64,000 bases of DNA, from contig NZ_PVTO01000004.1 of NCBI RefSeq assembly GCF_003003275.1, positions 1 through 64,000 of the forward strand, in the 5' to 3' direction. Within the stretch, counting starts at the first letter, position 1, and each line of letters begins with the position of its first letter. Positions 63,842-64,000 of the stretch are shown piece by piece. The notes beneath the pieces were generated by a model that was not told where the DNA came from, ran no database searches, and worked only from the letters and a program-made list of their open reading frames with translations. The translations under genes and the position numbers were made by a program. The DNA is from Alkalibacterium olivapovliticus (GTDB taxonomy: Bacteria; Bacillota; Bacilli; Lactobacillales; Carnobacteriaceae_A).

Positions 63842-64000
63842 TTAACCAGGGGCGAACGATTCTTTGAAACACTCAAACGGTTCATACTGTAACGCTCTGA
63901 TTTGTCTCAAAATAGTGAAGAGGGTTGATTTCAACTTTAATTCAAGTTTCAACAGTAACGTCAGTAAGTAGACAATCATCGCAAGAATCACTTGATTCTC
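63842..64000 (-). mobile_element. C-terminal part of an IS4-like DDE transposase, cut by the window edge
   Basis: The minus strand is open from base 64000 to the stop at 63842-63844 (52 codons). The translated end contains QVILAMIVYLLTLLLKLELK and ILRQIRALQYEPFECF, the hydrophobic-then-basic pattern at the C-terminus of IS4-type (Transposase_11) enzymes, after the last catalytic acidic residue. The start and catalytic DDE lie beyond the window. Family assignment is by eye. Confidence 0.6.

Overview
The window reads as chromosome of a low-GC Gram-positive bacterium of the order Lactobacillales. The family is probably Carnobacteriaceae, of the Alkalibacterium or Marinilactibacillus type; this is inferred from gene content and order, not from a marker search. 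Supporting signs are strong Shine-Dalgarno sites with some TTG and GTG starts, a CIRCE-controlled groESL operon, a class-2 GalT, a PTS-based sucrose operon, aminopeptidase C, the murB-potABCD neighbourhood, and a block tsaB-rimI-tsaD / ABC-F / rex / ydiK / ydiL / groES-groEL that matches the ydi-groESL region of Bacillus subtilis. No rRNA, tRNA, CRISPR or prophage was seen. A transposase fragment sits at the extreme right end.

Layout. 0-1.5 kb: a decayed C-terminal sugar-isomerase-like fragment, an unknown small gene, and a YugP-type zinc peptidase. 1.7-6.6 kb: a Leloir operon galK-galT-galM-galR behind a palindromic operator-like region. 6.7-7.7 kb: an SDR epimerase and a CsbD stress protein. 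7.9-17.6 kb: the t6A/RimI genes, an Lrp regulator, an ABC-F ATPase, Rex, two small membrane proteins and the chaperonins. 17.7-24.6 kb: housekeeping and accessory enzymes (ketopantoate-reductase-like, nitrilase-like, AlkA-like, two-domain PPK2), a secreted CAP protein and a MATE pump. 24.6-25.2 kb: a gene desert holding a degenerate 52-nt periodic array. 25.2-30.0 kb: a GT32 glycosyltransferase, an amidohydrolase, a YitT protein and a FetAB-type ABC pair. 30.1-34.7 kb: envelope region with a LysM-3D protein, four tandem hyperacidic mini-lipoproteins, alanine racemase and a Cu/Zn SOD-like lipoprotein with an acidic linker.

34.8-43.3 kb: PepC, an AbgT transporter, an acyl-ACP thioesterase, and scrR-scrA-scrB with a recognisable promoter, operator and cre. 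43.3-43.7 kb: a 51-bp tandem array. 43.8-52.7 kb: asparaginase, an MBL hydrolase, a Vpr-like subtilase, Dps, TsaE (displaced from its usual partner tsaB), acetyltransferases, a DEDDh exonuclease and a GH4 phospho-glucosidase. 52.7-55.6 kb: a P-type cation ATPase whose leader looks like a yybP-ykoY (Mn2+) riboswitch with an overlapping terminator. 55.7-62.3 kb: a truncated KtrB-like fragment, murB, an oxidoreductase and potABCD. 62.3-63.0 kb: rpiA. 63.1-63.5 kb: a third array with a 51/52-bp period, followed by the transposase end.

The most unusual content is not in the enzymes. (1) Three intergenic arrays share a 51-52 bp period. Two share a CTCG-N15-CGAG element, and the one at 24.66-25.05 kb can fold into nested helices like a large structured RNA. 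(2) There is a cluster of poly-Asp/Glu mini-lipoproteins. (3) The LysM-3D gene has a 14-nt perfect anti-Shine-Dalgarno segment in its leader. (4) The P-type ATPase has a metal-riboswitch-like leader.
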